Shown here: piece after piece, positions 1 to 10,384 of the stretch
Position numbering within the stretch: the first letter of the stretch is position 1
Layout of the letters: each line of letters starts with the position of its first letter
Notes under the pieces: generated by a model
What the model saw: the letters and a program-made list of their open reading frames with translations, nothing else
Told to the model about the DNA's origin: nothing
Database searches by the model: none
Origin: Chamaecyparis obtusa
Lineage: Eukaryota; Streptophyta; Pinopsida; Cupressales; Cupressaceae
Length of the DNA stretch: 64,000 nucleotides
Direction of reading: 5' to 3'
NCBI GenBank assembly: GCA_027943335.1
Contig: BSBK01003560.1
Location: forward strand, 496,001-560,000
Program-made: the position numbers and the translations under genes

Positions 1-944
1 ATTTCCGAAAAGAAAATTGAGGATTATCTTAATGATAAATTTGAAAAGTTTGAATTTATCAATGGGAGTTGTAATGAAAAACTCTTGGAAGGATAAGTAA
101 AGAGATGTCCTTTGTTTGAATGTGTCTCTTCAAAAAGCATATCTTCAAAAATTATATCATGTGAGACACAAAACTATGGAATAGAAGATGAGGTGAAGGA
201 TGCCCATTATGTTTTGATAGTATTTTTGTTTCAAGTGGTTGCATAAAATTTTTAGATGATGAGGAAGTTGGTTCAAATTATACAAATATTTCCGAGGCTT
301 GCATTTCTATGGAAAGTCTTTCAGCCATCAATAAAGAGATAGATTTATTATTGGCACTAGCAGATAGGTTCCCACATCAAAAATTATAAGAAGGCTACCC
401 AATTCTTGGATCTAGTTTTCTCAATCATCAAGAGGGCCAAGTCAAAGGTGATGAAGATATTGATAAAAAGACAAAAATTATCACATAGAAAGATTCATAA
501 ATCTATGATGAGAAGTGGATTTTGGGCTAGGAGTGTGTTTACAGGTTATTGTTGCATGCTATCAATCTGAAAATCAGCATTGAGGAGTTCACCATGTGGC
601 CATTGTTCTTAAGCAAATAGCTTGGTCACAACCCTTTTCTTCGAGAGGGTTCATATTTCTCCCAACCTATAAATGGTTTTGCATAATTTATCCGGGGCTT
701 TCTTGAGGTAAGGGGCTTCTTGCACTATCCCTTTTGTATATAAAATTTTATCTTGATGTAGGATGTAGAAAGTTTAGACTTGTCCATTTTTGTTGTGCCC
801 ATTTCTCCTCTACCCTCTACAAAGCATCTCCCTTTATTCATGCATATTGACTATAATTTCTCTATGAATTAAGCATTGGCCTATACCAAAAATTCTAGGT
901 TCCTTGCTTTGTCCTTGCAATCCTCGTCCCCAATCAGAGCCAGT
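1..944 (+). mobile_element. Interior of pol-less LTR element, left copy (partial)
   Basis: This is the 3' part of the interior of the same element that lies complete at 31226-36325 on the other strand. Short, heavily broken reading frames match between the two copies, for example around 1-110 and 33930-34034. I recognise no protein domain and no reverse transcriptase or integrase. The 5' LTR of this copy would lie before the window. The last 30 bases before the LTR form a poor polypurine tract. Confidence 0.75.
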
Positions 945-2811
945 TGTTGCCCATTTTTGGACTAGAATTTTTTAAACTTTCCATCAACTCAAATAGCTTC
1001 ACATCCAGGAAATAAAAGGTCTCAAATTTGGATTGATAATCTCTGCAATATTCAATACAAGAGCTTTGAAGTGACCACTCAGTATTTCCATTAAGGATGA
1101 ACTTGTGTGAAGAAGCATCTTGATACCCATATTTAGAATCCATGAAAGTCTCGACTCACTCATAGAAAGAGAAGCTTTAAGAAATAATGGTTCAACATGT
1201 TTTTGGACTTACTCAAGGTTACAACTTGGCTATATTTGTTTTATCGGGTTTATAAAAGAAGGAAAATTTGAAGAAATTTATCATCTATGAGAAATCAAGC
1301 TCATCAGCAATCACGTGGTGCTTGATTGTGAGTTTGGGGCAAAGGAGAAAAAGCCTCCAAAGAAAAATGCCCACCGTGTTTCCAAGTGGAAAATGTGTGC
1401 TCAAAAAATGTTGTGTTTAGTCGATGGTATAGGGACCATAGGTTGAGAAGGTGAAGCATGTTGGATATGTGGTGCTTGAGCATGAGTTTAGGCAAAAAAA
1501 AGTACCTAAAGTAAAGTGTATGTCATGTTGAAAGGTGAAAAATGTGTGCTCTAAGAAATGATCGCCTTGTACTTATTGGTATAAAATTTGAAAATGAAGG
1601 AAGCCACATTTAGGCTTATACAGTGCCTAGACCCACTAGCGAGAAAGAATATCATGGACATGTGGTGTCTAAGCGTAAGTTTTGGGTGAAAGAAAAAATG
1701 CATCTAGAGAAAAATGTCCATTGTGCTACCATGTGGAAAACACACACTCAAGATGAGGTTTAAGGTTTTGAGCAAGGCATAAAGGAGAGAACGCATGACA
1801 CTTGGCCTGACAATTCCATTTAGTTGGTTGTTTTAGTTATTCGTTATTTCTTTGATAACACTTTATTTCCCTATTTTAAAGAGGAACGTTACATAACCAT
1901 TGAGAAGGCGAAGGGACTATATAAAATTGTTTGAAACTTTTAACAAGGATCAATAATTTTTTTTCAAATTTCCCCTATTGTTGTGACAATTGAGTGTGAC
2001 TCAAATTTTGAATCATGGTTGTTGTTGACTGATTTATCTCTGATTGATGTATTGTTGAATGGGTGAATATATGATGAATGGAATGAATTAATTGTGGGTA
2101 TCAAAATTTTATTTTTGAAATTCATGATTATAAGGTGATCTACGAGTCACTATTTATTTTCTTCCTTTGTTTTTTATTAAGGCAAAAGTAGATTTTGAAG
2201 GGGCATTGAAACCCTTTACATCAGAGAAGGAAATATAGACATTGAGAACAAAGACACGAAACAACTACAAAGAAGAAGCTCAACACAACCCCAAAACTAA
2301 CAACAACAAAAACAACAAGATCAAAACCTATTCAACAACCAACAGATGGAAATTCATGACTATAAGGTGATATGTGAGTCACTATTTATTTCCTGCCTCT
2401 GTTATATTCATGTTGTTTGACATATTTATATAACTTATGGTTAACCTACATGTGTTATCTTCATGGTTGTGGAGATGCATTTTCAAAATATAGTTTGATG
2501 ATACCATGTTGTGTTTAGTTTTCATGGCTATGAAAATTAGTACACAAAATTAGTTATCTATTTGTGGATGTATCATGGTGATGAAAATTCATCAAAAGCA
2601 TATCCTACTCTCTATTTAAGAGTACACCTCATTTACTATTGAAAATTAACATTAAAATGTATTCATTGCAAATCTTTCATAGAGAGTTGTACCTATAAAA
2701 TTCATAGATCAAACTGTTATTCCTTATTTTTATTTTGTTCAGCTATTGTTGATAGAGAAGAATTGCAAGGGCTTGAGTCAATATTATAAAAGGGCAATCT
2801 ATTAACCAACA
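945..2811 (+). mobile_element. 3' LTR of pol-less element, left copy
   Basis: It starts TGTTGCCC and ends TTAACCAACA, and is 1867 bp long, the same length as its partner at 31226-33092. It contains the same internal 232-bp duplication with a LINE-like tail as the right-hand 3' LTR. Open frames inside it, such as 934-1143 on the minus strand, are antisense LTR sequence and probably not genes. The 5 bases after it (AAAAT) no longer match the AATAT/ATATT duplication of the right copy. Confidence 0.8.
2117..2397 (-). mobile_element. 5'-truncated LINE tail flanked by a ~48-bp duplication (left copy)
   Basis: About 183 bp (2166-2348) lie between two near-identical ~48-bp copies of the LTR sequence (2117-2165 and 2349-2397). 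Read on the minus strand, the insert is T/G-rich and ends in TTAATAAAAAAC, like a plant LINE 3' end. The same insert sits at 31688-31866 in the other arm. It is absent from the 5' LTR at 34821-36325. The LINE assignment rests on tail composition and the flanking duplication only. Confidence 0.5.
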
Positions 2812-2816
2812 AAAAT

Positions 2817-3173
2817 GACAATTTTGAAATTGTGGTCCTTGTAACAAAAAAGATAGGAGACATGATAGGAAAGATATGTTGAGAAATGTTAGAACAATAG
2901 ATTCTAGAGGATTCAAGAAGAGTGGAAGATTAAAAAAATACTCCTCCAATGGAGTAAAGATAAATCAAGGGTCCTAACTTTGACTTTGAAGATGTAGTAA
3001 GTTTGAAGATGAGGTAGATATTGTAGCAATTAGATCACTAACCAAAGTCAATAGAGAATTGGTAACACAAATTTAGGAAAAAACAATGGAGAGGGGTATG
3101 TGCAAGATCATGGGAGGCCAAAGTAGGTGCTTAAGTGGCAATGAAATTTTAGAAAAACAGAGTTAGGAAACTT
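2817..3173 (+). pseudogene. C-terminal part of retroelement ORF with zinc knuckle (left copy)
   Basis: In two plus-strand frames this stretch encodes the same peptide blocks found on the minus strand at 30862-31220, such as TKKIGDMIGKIC, ILEDSRRVED and MERGMCKIMGGQS. It has in-frame stops and a frame change. It is the duplicated copy of the end of the ORF whose zinc knuckle lies at 40133-40174. The reading frame is cut by the 1.43-kb insertion that starts at 3174. Confidence 0.5.
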
Positions 3174-4599
3174 GACATAAAAATTTCAATAGGTTATCAA
3201 CCTTATATCAAAAATAAATAAGAAGAGAATTTGTAGGAAATTGAATGTAGTTTCTAAGATACTAGCTATTTGTTGAAAAAAATTAATCTATTTGGTGAAA
3301 ATTTGAAATTTCAATGCAGTAGTACATAAATTTTAGGAAAAAGATAAGAAGTAGGTGTATGTTTGACCACCCTAATCACAATTAAATGATAATTATTTTT
3401 TTATAAGATTATAGATGTAAGTAGAAGACTCATGTCTAGATGTGACACATATTATTGTGTAATTTCAAATAGCAAAAGGCTCATGTCTGGATGGGATGCA
3501 TACTTTCAAATAGAATGACCACCAAAAGCCATAAAAACTAAGATAATAACGAGTACATGATTCAAAATCGTGTTTTGTTCTACAATGAATGTTTTATAAA
3601 TAAGCAGAATGAGTGTTTGAGGAGTCAATATGAATGTATTGGTATGGTTTCCATTCGTGTCAATGTTTTTTTGTTTTCATATGAGACTATTTTCTACAAT
3701 CAATGTTGAGTATATTGCTCCACATACTCTGTAGGTTTAAATCTATTGATGAGATTTTGGCATGGTGTTGAAGACACTTTGGAGATATGTATTTCATTTT
3801 TTTGTGGTTTTGAACATGGTATAGTGGATTTAGTGATTGTCTATGTTTAGTTTTGATTGACTTTAGTTTTTTCATGAAATGAATGTTTCACATTTTTCCG
3901 CCTGACAAATTCTATTAGTGCACTTTTGGAAATTAGATATTAATGTCCTTAGCTTCATTCATTTTAGTTGGCACAAGAAATTTGATTTTGGATTCTTGGT
4001 TTTAAATTTTTCTCATGTTCTACTCTATGCTTGGCCAACTTAAGTTGTTTACACATCTTTATTTTTTCTTGGTTATTGCAAGAGGAAATGTAACATGCAT
4101 AATGATATTTTTGGTCCCAAACATGAAGCGTTGTGGTCCACTTCTCATTCCTCCCCACCACAAGAATGTTTAGTGTCAACCTATTTAAACTATATTCAAA
4201 TAGTTGTATGGTCCAATATGGGAGACTTTGCAAGTTATAGATTGACATAAATAAAATAAATCATTATAAATCTTGTGTAGTTGTGAGAGTGGAGAGTGGA
4301 ATTTTTATCCTTGCATGGATTTCTATACAAGTGTGTACTTATGCGAAGAAGACATATGGAAGAGGATTTATCTCCCTAATTGGTTGTGTTGTTGCGATGA
4401 GCATTTGAGAACAATGTGGAATTATATTTGTTATCTATCAAAAGAGTGAATATTAGTGAATTTAGTTGGTGTTGCTTCCCAGTGGTGGATTTAGTCTTTT
4501 TTATCTTTCTTCTCCAGCAATGAGCCATATCCCTTCAGAAAATGAGTCCTTTGGCAATGTGTCTTTCTCTATTTAAATCACCTTAATTGATGTCGTCTT
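3174..4599. mobile_element. 1.43-kb insertion unique to the left arm
   Basis: Aligning the two arms leaves this block unpaired. The right arm reads straight through at 30862-30864. CTT stands at both edges (3171-3173 and 4597-4599), consistent with a 3-bp target duplication. Terminal similarity is weak (GACAT near one end, GACGACAT near the other, inverted). I see no convincing coding sequence. An internal near-duplicate lies at 3430-3510. It could be a non-autonomous DNA transposon, or the right arm could have lost the sequence. Confidence 0.45.
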
Positions 4600-4605
4600 A
4601 ACTAG

Positions 4606-4834
4606 TATTAGCATATTTGAATAATCTTCATCATTTTTTTCTCTTAATAGGGTTTTCCACGTAAGTATGGTGTCTCATGTGTTTTGTGGTTGTTGTGGTT
4701 CTATGTTTTTATCTTTTTACAAATAATGATCAAAGTAACTTTGGTGGAAATAACTATTAGTGTCATTAAGTTTAAGAGTATGTGGAAAAATAATTCACCC
4801 TCCCCCTCTCAGTTATCTTTCATATTCAAGAAAA
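4606..4834 (+). mobile_element. Short LTR-like insert, left copy
   Basis: This is the counterpart of 30623-30855 in the right arm. It is flanked by ACTAG (4601-4605) and ACTAC (4835-4839). It carries the block CACCCTCCCCCTCTCAG near its end and AATAGGGTTTTCCACGTAA earlier, both of which resemble the copia LTRs at 8418 and 14634. It is probably a solo LTR or TRIM-like element that was present before the block was duplicated. Confidence 0.45.
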
Positions 4835-4839
4835 ACTAC

Positions 4840-6465
4840 TAAGTTTGACATGATATATACAAAACTATCCACTTCACAGGGTTCAAGAGTTCAATAGCTA
4901 GCCAACCAGTCGACTCTATAGACTTTGTCACTTTTCAAGATGGAGTTACAATATCAAAATCTATAATAATCTAAAACTCAAACATAATATAAAATAAAAA
5001 CCACTATTTCATACCAGTTATAGAATGGACACTCTTTATTTGTCAATGTTACTTATTCCTCTATGCTTACTATCCTTTATGTCGCTCAGTTAGAAAACTT
5101 TGGAACCTTCACACCACTTGATTTGTTTAGTTCATTAGTTCCTAAATTATGCACTTAATTGACCCCTATTCGATATTTTATCATATAATCAATTGGTGAT
5201 GTTTTGACCCACTTTATATTAACACTTAGAAATAAACTCATTTCAACCAAAGTAAAAAAAATGTACAAACAACTATATGTATGTATCTTTGTATATATGT
5301 ATAATATCATATTTTAAAAACATAAATAGAAAATATAATCAACCAGTACACTTAAACTCATTTCAACAAAAGTATGTTAAAAAAATACATGGAGTTGCAA
5401 TATCAAACTCTTATCCATCCAAGAAAACAAGCCATAATATTTCATAATGGTTATATTAGCACATTTTGAATAAACCATCATTACACAGAAGGTGCCAAAT
5501 ATGTGGTAGACATAACTTCATAGGGTTCAATAGTTCAATAATTAGTCAACCACCCAACTCTATGGAGTGCTCAAGGTTTTATTAGCATGTTCTGAATCAA
5601 TTGTAAACACACGTAAGGCACCAAATAGTAAAGTCGTCCTCTTCACAGGGTTGAATAGTTCAACAAATACCTAACCACCTGACTCTAAATAATTGTCCAC
5701 TTTTGAAAATTGACTTATTCATTACACTTGTATTATCAAGTTCTTAATCTAACCTTGAAATAAGATAGCAATTATCATGCCATTTACACATTTTTAGCTT
5801 GTTATATATATTTAAAATTGCTTTACCAAAGTTAAGCAATTCAATCCTTGATTAATTTTTTTTAAAAAATTAAGGCATATGAAAATAAGAGCTTATAGTA
5901 TATGCATTTCTTGCTTTGAAAGAATCCTTAGATGTCACTCGCACAATATTTGTATTTTCTTAACAATAAAAATCCCCACATGCAATTTCCTTTGATATTC
6001 CTCCCAACATTGTCCTCACAAAAATATCATGTTCAGATGCAAAAACTAAAAATCTATTAACTAAACCAATCAACTCAACTCTTGAGCAAAAACATCAAAC
6101 ACACAAAATTTTAGCTTATAGAAACTTGTTTCCTCTTTCCCTAGAACCAATAAACATCATTTCATTCGATGTAGAATCCAATACAACCTCTTTATAATTT
6201 TCTTGTTTAGACACTCACATAAAGTTATTCAGGAGTAAATTTTCTTTAAATTACAAGTTTAAATTGTCCATTTACACACCCTTAATTTCCTATATTAAGT
6301 TCCATATAATTATTTAATGTCAACATATTGCCTTGCCAATTTCAAAAGTCTAATAGTGAAGAAGGGACGTGAACTCACAATGTTACTATTTCCTTCATGG
6401 GGAGAATCTTTGTACACAAACCCCTCTAACATACTACCAAATCTTAGATTGCCCCAATATAATAA
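4840..6465. repeat. Anonymous repeat DNA within left arm
   Basis: This stretch pairs with 28965-30622. It contains several diverged copies of a phrase around AGGGTTCAATAGTTCAA, at about 4878, 5522 and 5648, each followed by a short A/C-rich segment ending in ACTCTA. No supported gene is present. The match to the right arm stops at about 6465, where AT-rich DNA unrelated to 28900-28960 begins. Confidence 0.55.
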
Positions 6466-6589
6466 TATGGCTTGTTGTTATATAACATCATTACATTATG
6501 GTATTTATATGAAAAAATATGTATTTAAAAAAAAAAATTAATTCAAAGTATTGTTTTAAAAATATACCAAAAAAAATAGATATTAAAAA

Positions 6590-6840
6590 TTATTTCTTTA
6601 TAAAAAAATTGTGTTTAAAAATTTTAATTAAAAAATTTATGGGGAGGCAGGCATAGCCCAGCCCCCCCCTGTCTGCCACTTGGAGGCCCCAAAGGGGTGT
6701 CGTGCACAGCCCCAAGGGGTTTGCCATGACGGACCCAATGGGATTGTCGTGCATAGTCCTAGGGGACTGCCACAACAGGTCTTAGGATTGTAGTGGGCAG
6801 GGGTAGGACAGTGGGGTCCCCCCTCCCACTAAATATAAAC
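6590..6840. other. GC-rich island in AT-rich DNA
   Basis: About 200 bases of G/C-rich sequence with runs such as GCCCCCCCCTG, bordered on both sides by poly-A/T tracts. The layout resembles the GC-rich centre of the Gypsy LTR at 24895-25140, so this may be the promoter part of a decayed LTR. No gene is supported; the short frames here run into simple repeats. Confidence 0.35.
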
Positions 6841-6914
6841 TTAATTTTTTTCAATTTTTTTTTTAAAGGAATTTTTTTGTTTATTATTTGTTTTGTAATT
6901 ATTAGCTTTTTAAT

Positions 6915-6915
<1 letters not shown>

Positions 6916-6978
<63 letters not shown>

Positions 6979-7458
6979 AATTAAGTTATATATATATATA
7001 AAACTTAATTAATATATAGATACATATGTATATATATGTATATATATATGTATGTATATGTATATATATATGTATGTATATATATATATATATATATCTA
7101 TATATATATATATACATGTATATGTACATAGATATATATACATGTATATGTACATAGATATATATACATGTATATGTACATAGATATATATACATGTATA
7201 TGTACATAGATATATATACATGTATATGTACATAGATAGATATACATGTATATGTACATAGATAGATATACATGTATATGTACATAGATAGATATACATG
7301 TATATGTACATAGATATATATACATGTATATGTACATAGATATATATACATGTATATGTACATAGATATATATACATGTATATGTACATAGATATATACA
7401 TGTATATGTACATAGATATATATACATGTATATGTACATATATATATATACATGTATA

Positions 7459-7503
<45 letters not shown>
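6916..7503. repeat. (TG)n/(TA)n microsatellite and 26-bp minisatellite
   Basis: A (TG)n run of about 38 bases is followed by (TA)n. From about 7104 to 7465 there are about 13-14 copies of a 26-bp unit built around TACATGTATATGTACATAGA, then more (TA)n. Each unit contains the self-complementary cores ACATGT and TGTACA. The overlapping open frames here (Tyr/Ile/His/Val repeats) are artefacts of a repeat that has no stop in several frames. Confidence 0.95.
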
Positions 7504-7507
<4 letters not shown>

Positions 7508-8417
7508 TATAAATAGACTTATATTGAATTTACTTGATTATGAAATTGGTGATTTTGTTGTTGTGGGAATATTTTAATGGCAGACAATTTTATATTTATG
7601 TATACATGTTTTTATGGGAAAAGAAATCTATTAGTTATATGTGGATGTTTATTTTATTTGGGCATTTTATGAAATTTAATTATTGCTCATTTAAATTTAT
7701 TAGCTGAATTTTAGTAGTTTAATATTGGGTTGTTACTTATCAATTTAAATCAATTGGTGTATTTTTAGACTATAAAAGTATAATGGGTAAGTAATTTTAA
7801 TGCCTAGAGTAAATTTATTTCATGGATGTTATAAATTGATTTGTAGGGTTAAAATTTAATTATTTTAAATATTATTATAGTCTATTAGTAATTATTGGAT
7901 AAATTAATTTCGTGATGAAATTTACAAATTAGTTTTTTAAATTAAATTTCATTATTTGTCTTTTAATTGCCTTACGTGTTTGGGGTGTAAAAAGATTTAG
8001 TATGTCAGCCCAATAGGACTATTACTGAAGGCAGGATTAGAAATTATTGATTATGTTTATTTTCTTTGTATACTTGAGTGAAATTAATCAAATGAGACCC
8101 AACATTTATGGAGATTGATTTTATGATGGAGTTTGTATTATGTGTTCCTATCACTTCTTGGAACTAGTTTTTTAGCATTATGAGACTATGTTGACTTAGT
8201 GTCATGATTTGAGATTGTTAAACCTAGGGTAGGTTATCTAGGTGTTAGAAGGGAAGTGGCTTACTTTGGAGGCACCGGAGCCTGGAAGTGGCTACCTGGG
8301 TATACTCAGTAGGTTACTTAATCAAGTGATAATATTAAATTAAATGGGGATTAAAATGAATTAATAAGATAATGATTCCTCACTCATACCTTGAGTGCTA
8401 TTATAGGCTAAGGATGG
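7504..8417. other. Anonymous AT-rich DNA flanking copia-1
   Basis: No gene is supported. Together with 16121-16949 this is the pre-insertion target of the copia-1 element. The right-hand part ends in GGGGGCATTACA, so the whole may be a decayed Gypsy-type LTR. Confidence 0.4.
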
Positions 8418-9888
8418 TGTTAGAATAACTGAGAGGGGGGTGAATCAGTTATCTAGTGTCCCAAAAAAAAATGTATAATTCAAAACAACTTCTCTTATTT
8501 CTGCTCGTCGGTAAGCACTAAATACTTTCTCTGTCTATGCTTTTACTGATTACCAGTTTAATGCTAAAACAGTTTACTGATCAAATCTGAGATGTAACAT
8601 GTAAAGAATGATAACAAACAAATATCACAATCAACACATAACACAAGAGATTTAACGTGGAAACCCTATAAAGGGAAAAAACCACCTGGGATCGGTAACC
8701 CAAAATTGTTCACTCTTCTGAAGTGAGGTCGGTTAAGACCCAACCCTGTTAAAGGTTACAAACACACTGTCAGGTGTGACCTTGTTAGAGGATTTTAGAC
8801 TAGAAGTTATCGTCCAACCAGCATTCACTATGGGGTTGACAAGATAACAATGTTCATTCTAGGAATGATACATCATAAGACTTTCAAAGTCCATTTGGTT
8901 AAGAGATTTTGACTGTATACAATGGTTGCATATGTAACAGTAAATGACTTGCCTTAATACAACTTCAATTGCAGATTACAGATCAATATTTAGTCTATAC
9001 AAATCCTTCTGATCAATATTTCACTTCAGATTCAATACTGTATCAACTTACTGTCCATTGGTAATTACTCTCTATAGCTTGGTAATTGCTCTGCAGCTTG
9101 GTTCTTACTAACCAGTATGATCAAAATGCATGAAAACCTTGTTCACGTGATATTCCTGCAGCATCTTTCATAAAGAAATTATGTTCTCTTATATAGACGG
9201 GTAAATCATTTTCTTCTCTACCATCAGATTTTGCCGCTTAACCTCATTCATAGATTTTGCCGCTTCAAAATTTCTCGGTACTTGTGTCAATAACACATTT
9301 CAATCTTCTCCATTAGATCTTCCCTAAATTTTGTCAGCCGTCGATCTGTGTAACAAACATTATCTGTTACCTCGATGTTATACTCTTGCCAGCTCATCAA
9401 TCTTATCAGCTAAACTAATCATTTAATTCATTCTGTTCCGCTCGGTTAAAAAAGAAATGCATCGGTGAACACTGCTCGGTTAATACTATGATCGGTATAT
9501 ACTACACTCTGTTGGTGTATACTAGAAATGCTTCATTTACCGACAACACTACTTTGTGTCTTTCAACTCTATACTTCATCATAGATGAATGTAACATAAT
9601 AAAGTCAATATCATCAAGTCATAGACTCATCAAAAAGTTACTCAATGTGTTCCTTATCCTCATCTATCATGTACATCTTTCCTTATGTAGATTTCTCTAT
9701 TCTTCATCTTTTTCACCTTTCTTTAGATGTCTCGATATAGTAACTTACAAGATAAGTGTTGTCAAACTAGTTGACATCAATCACAACATAATACTGATTT
9801 AATCATATTACATATCTAATCAACAACTCCTCAGTGATCTTTAATCATAGATTCTTCAATCAGATTCCAAATCAATTGTAGTTTAACA
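8418..9888 (-). repeat. 3' LTR of copia-1
   Basis: Matches 14634-16120 throughout, with scattered substitutions. The main length difference is an 18-bp block near 15380 that is missing here. The 104-codon open frame inside it (9488-9802, also at 15720-16034) is a by-product of LTR sequence, not a gene. Confidence 0.93.
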
Positions 9889-9903
9889 ATCTCTCCCTTT
9901 GGC
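9889..9903 (-). promoter_or_regulatory. Polypurine tract of copia-1
   Basis: On the minus strand the bases just before the 3' LTR read AAAGGGAGAGAT, a typical plus-strand primer for LTR retrotransposons. Related TCTCTCCC runs at 10150-10200 are internal near-duplicates. Confidence 0.8.
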
Positions 9904-10384
9904 ATTGATGGAAACTCAAGTAATATGAAATGTATCATACACATACCAAACATATATTCTATAAATTTGTGAATCAAATGCTTCGACTTACAGCATTAGA
10001 TAATACAACTTTACCATTTTGTAGTTGTGATCTTTTCAATTCTCTTGTTCTTGCTTTTGTTCTCTGTAACTGATCTTCAATATTCTGTCTCATTCAGATT
10101 GTCTCTCCCTTAGATAATTCTCATCTCATATCTTGTTCCTTTTCATATTGTTTATCTCTCCCCTTTTCATTTCATATTGTTTATCTCTCCCTTTGACAGC
10201 AATGCCAAAGAAACAAATAAACAAACAATTTTGTCTTCCTCTGTATCTCTGAATACAGATATTCCAATCGGTTCAAGTTCTCAAACTTAATCACAACCTT
10301 GAACATGATTCAAAGTGTGAACTATGTTGCATCAACATGAATGATCTTCTAATAAAAGTAGGCTGATGCAACAACCAGATCACC

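Larger units (their letters stand above)
1..6465 (-). repeat. Left arm of a long inverted duplication
   Basis: Read on the minus strand, this segment matches 28965-34034 on the plus strand over almost its whole length, at roughly 90 percent by eye. Position 1 pairs with about 34034, and 6465 pairs with about 28965. The match covers parts of several unrelated elements: LTR-element interior, its 3' LTR, the DNA beyond the LTR, and a short LTR-like insert. It is therefore a copied genomic block, not two independent insertions of one element. The left arm carries 1.43 kb (3174-4599) that the right arm lacks. The outer end is cut off by the window start. Confidence 0.9.

Noticed and set aside
934..1143. 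Minus-strand frame with counterparts near 32890-33090 and 36120-36325
   Set aside because: All three lie antisense at the 5' end of the LTRs of the pol-less element. Stops break two of them. Similarity reflects LTR homology, although the motif-like look was considered.
6986..7465. Long overlapping minus-strand frames of 113-159 codons rich in Tyr/Ile/His/Val
   Set aside because: They are translations of the 26-bp minisatellite and (TA)n tract; several frames are open at once and none has a gene-like composition.
7104..7465. CRISPR-like array
   Set aside because: Unit-to-unit continuity without unique spacers, in a plant nuclear context; it is a minisatellite.
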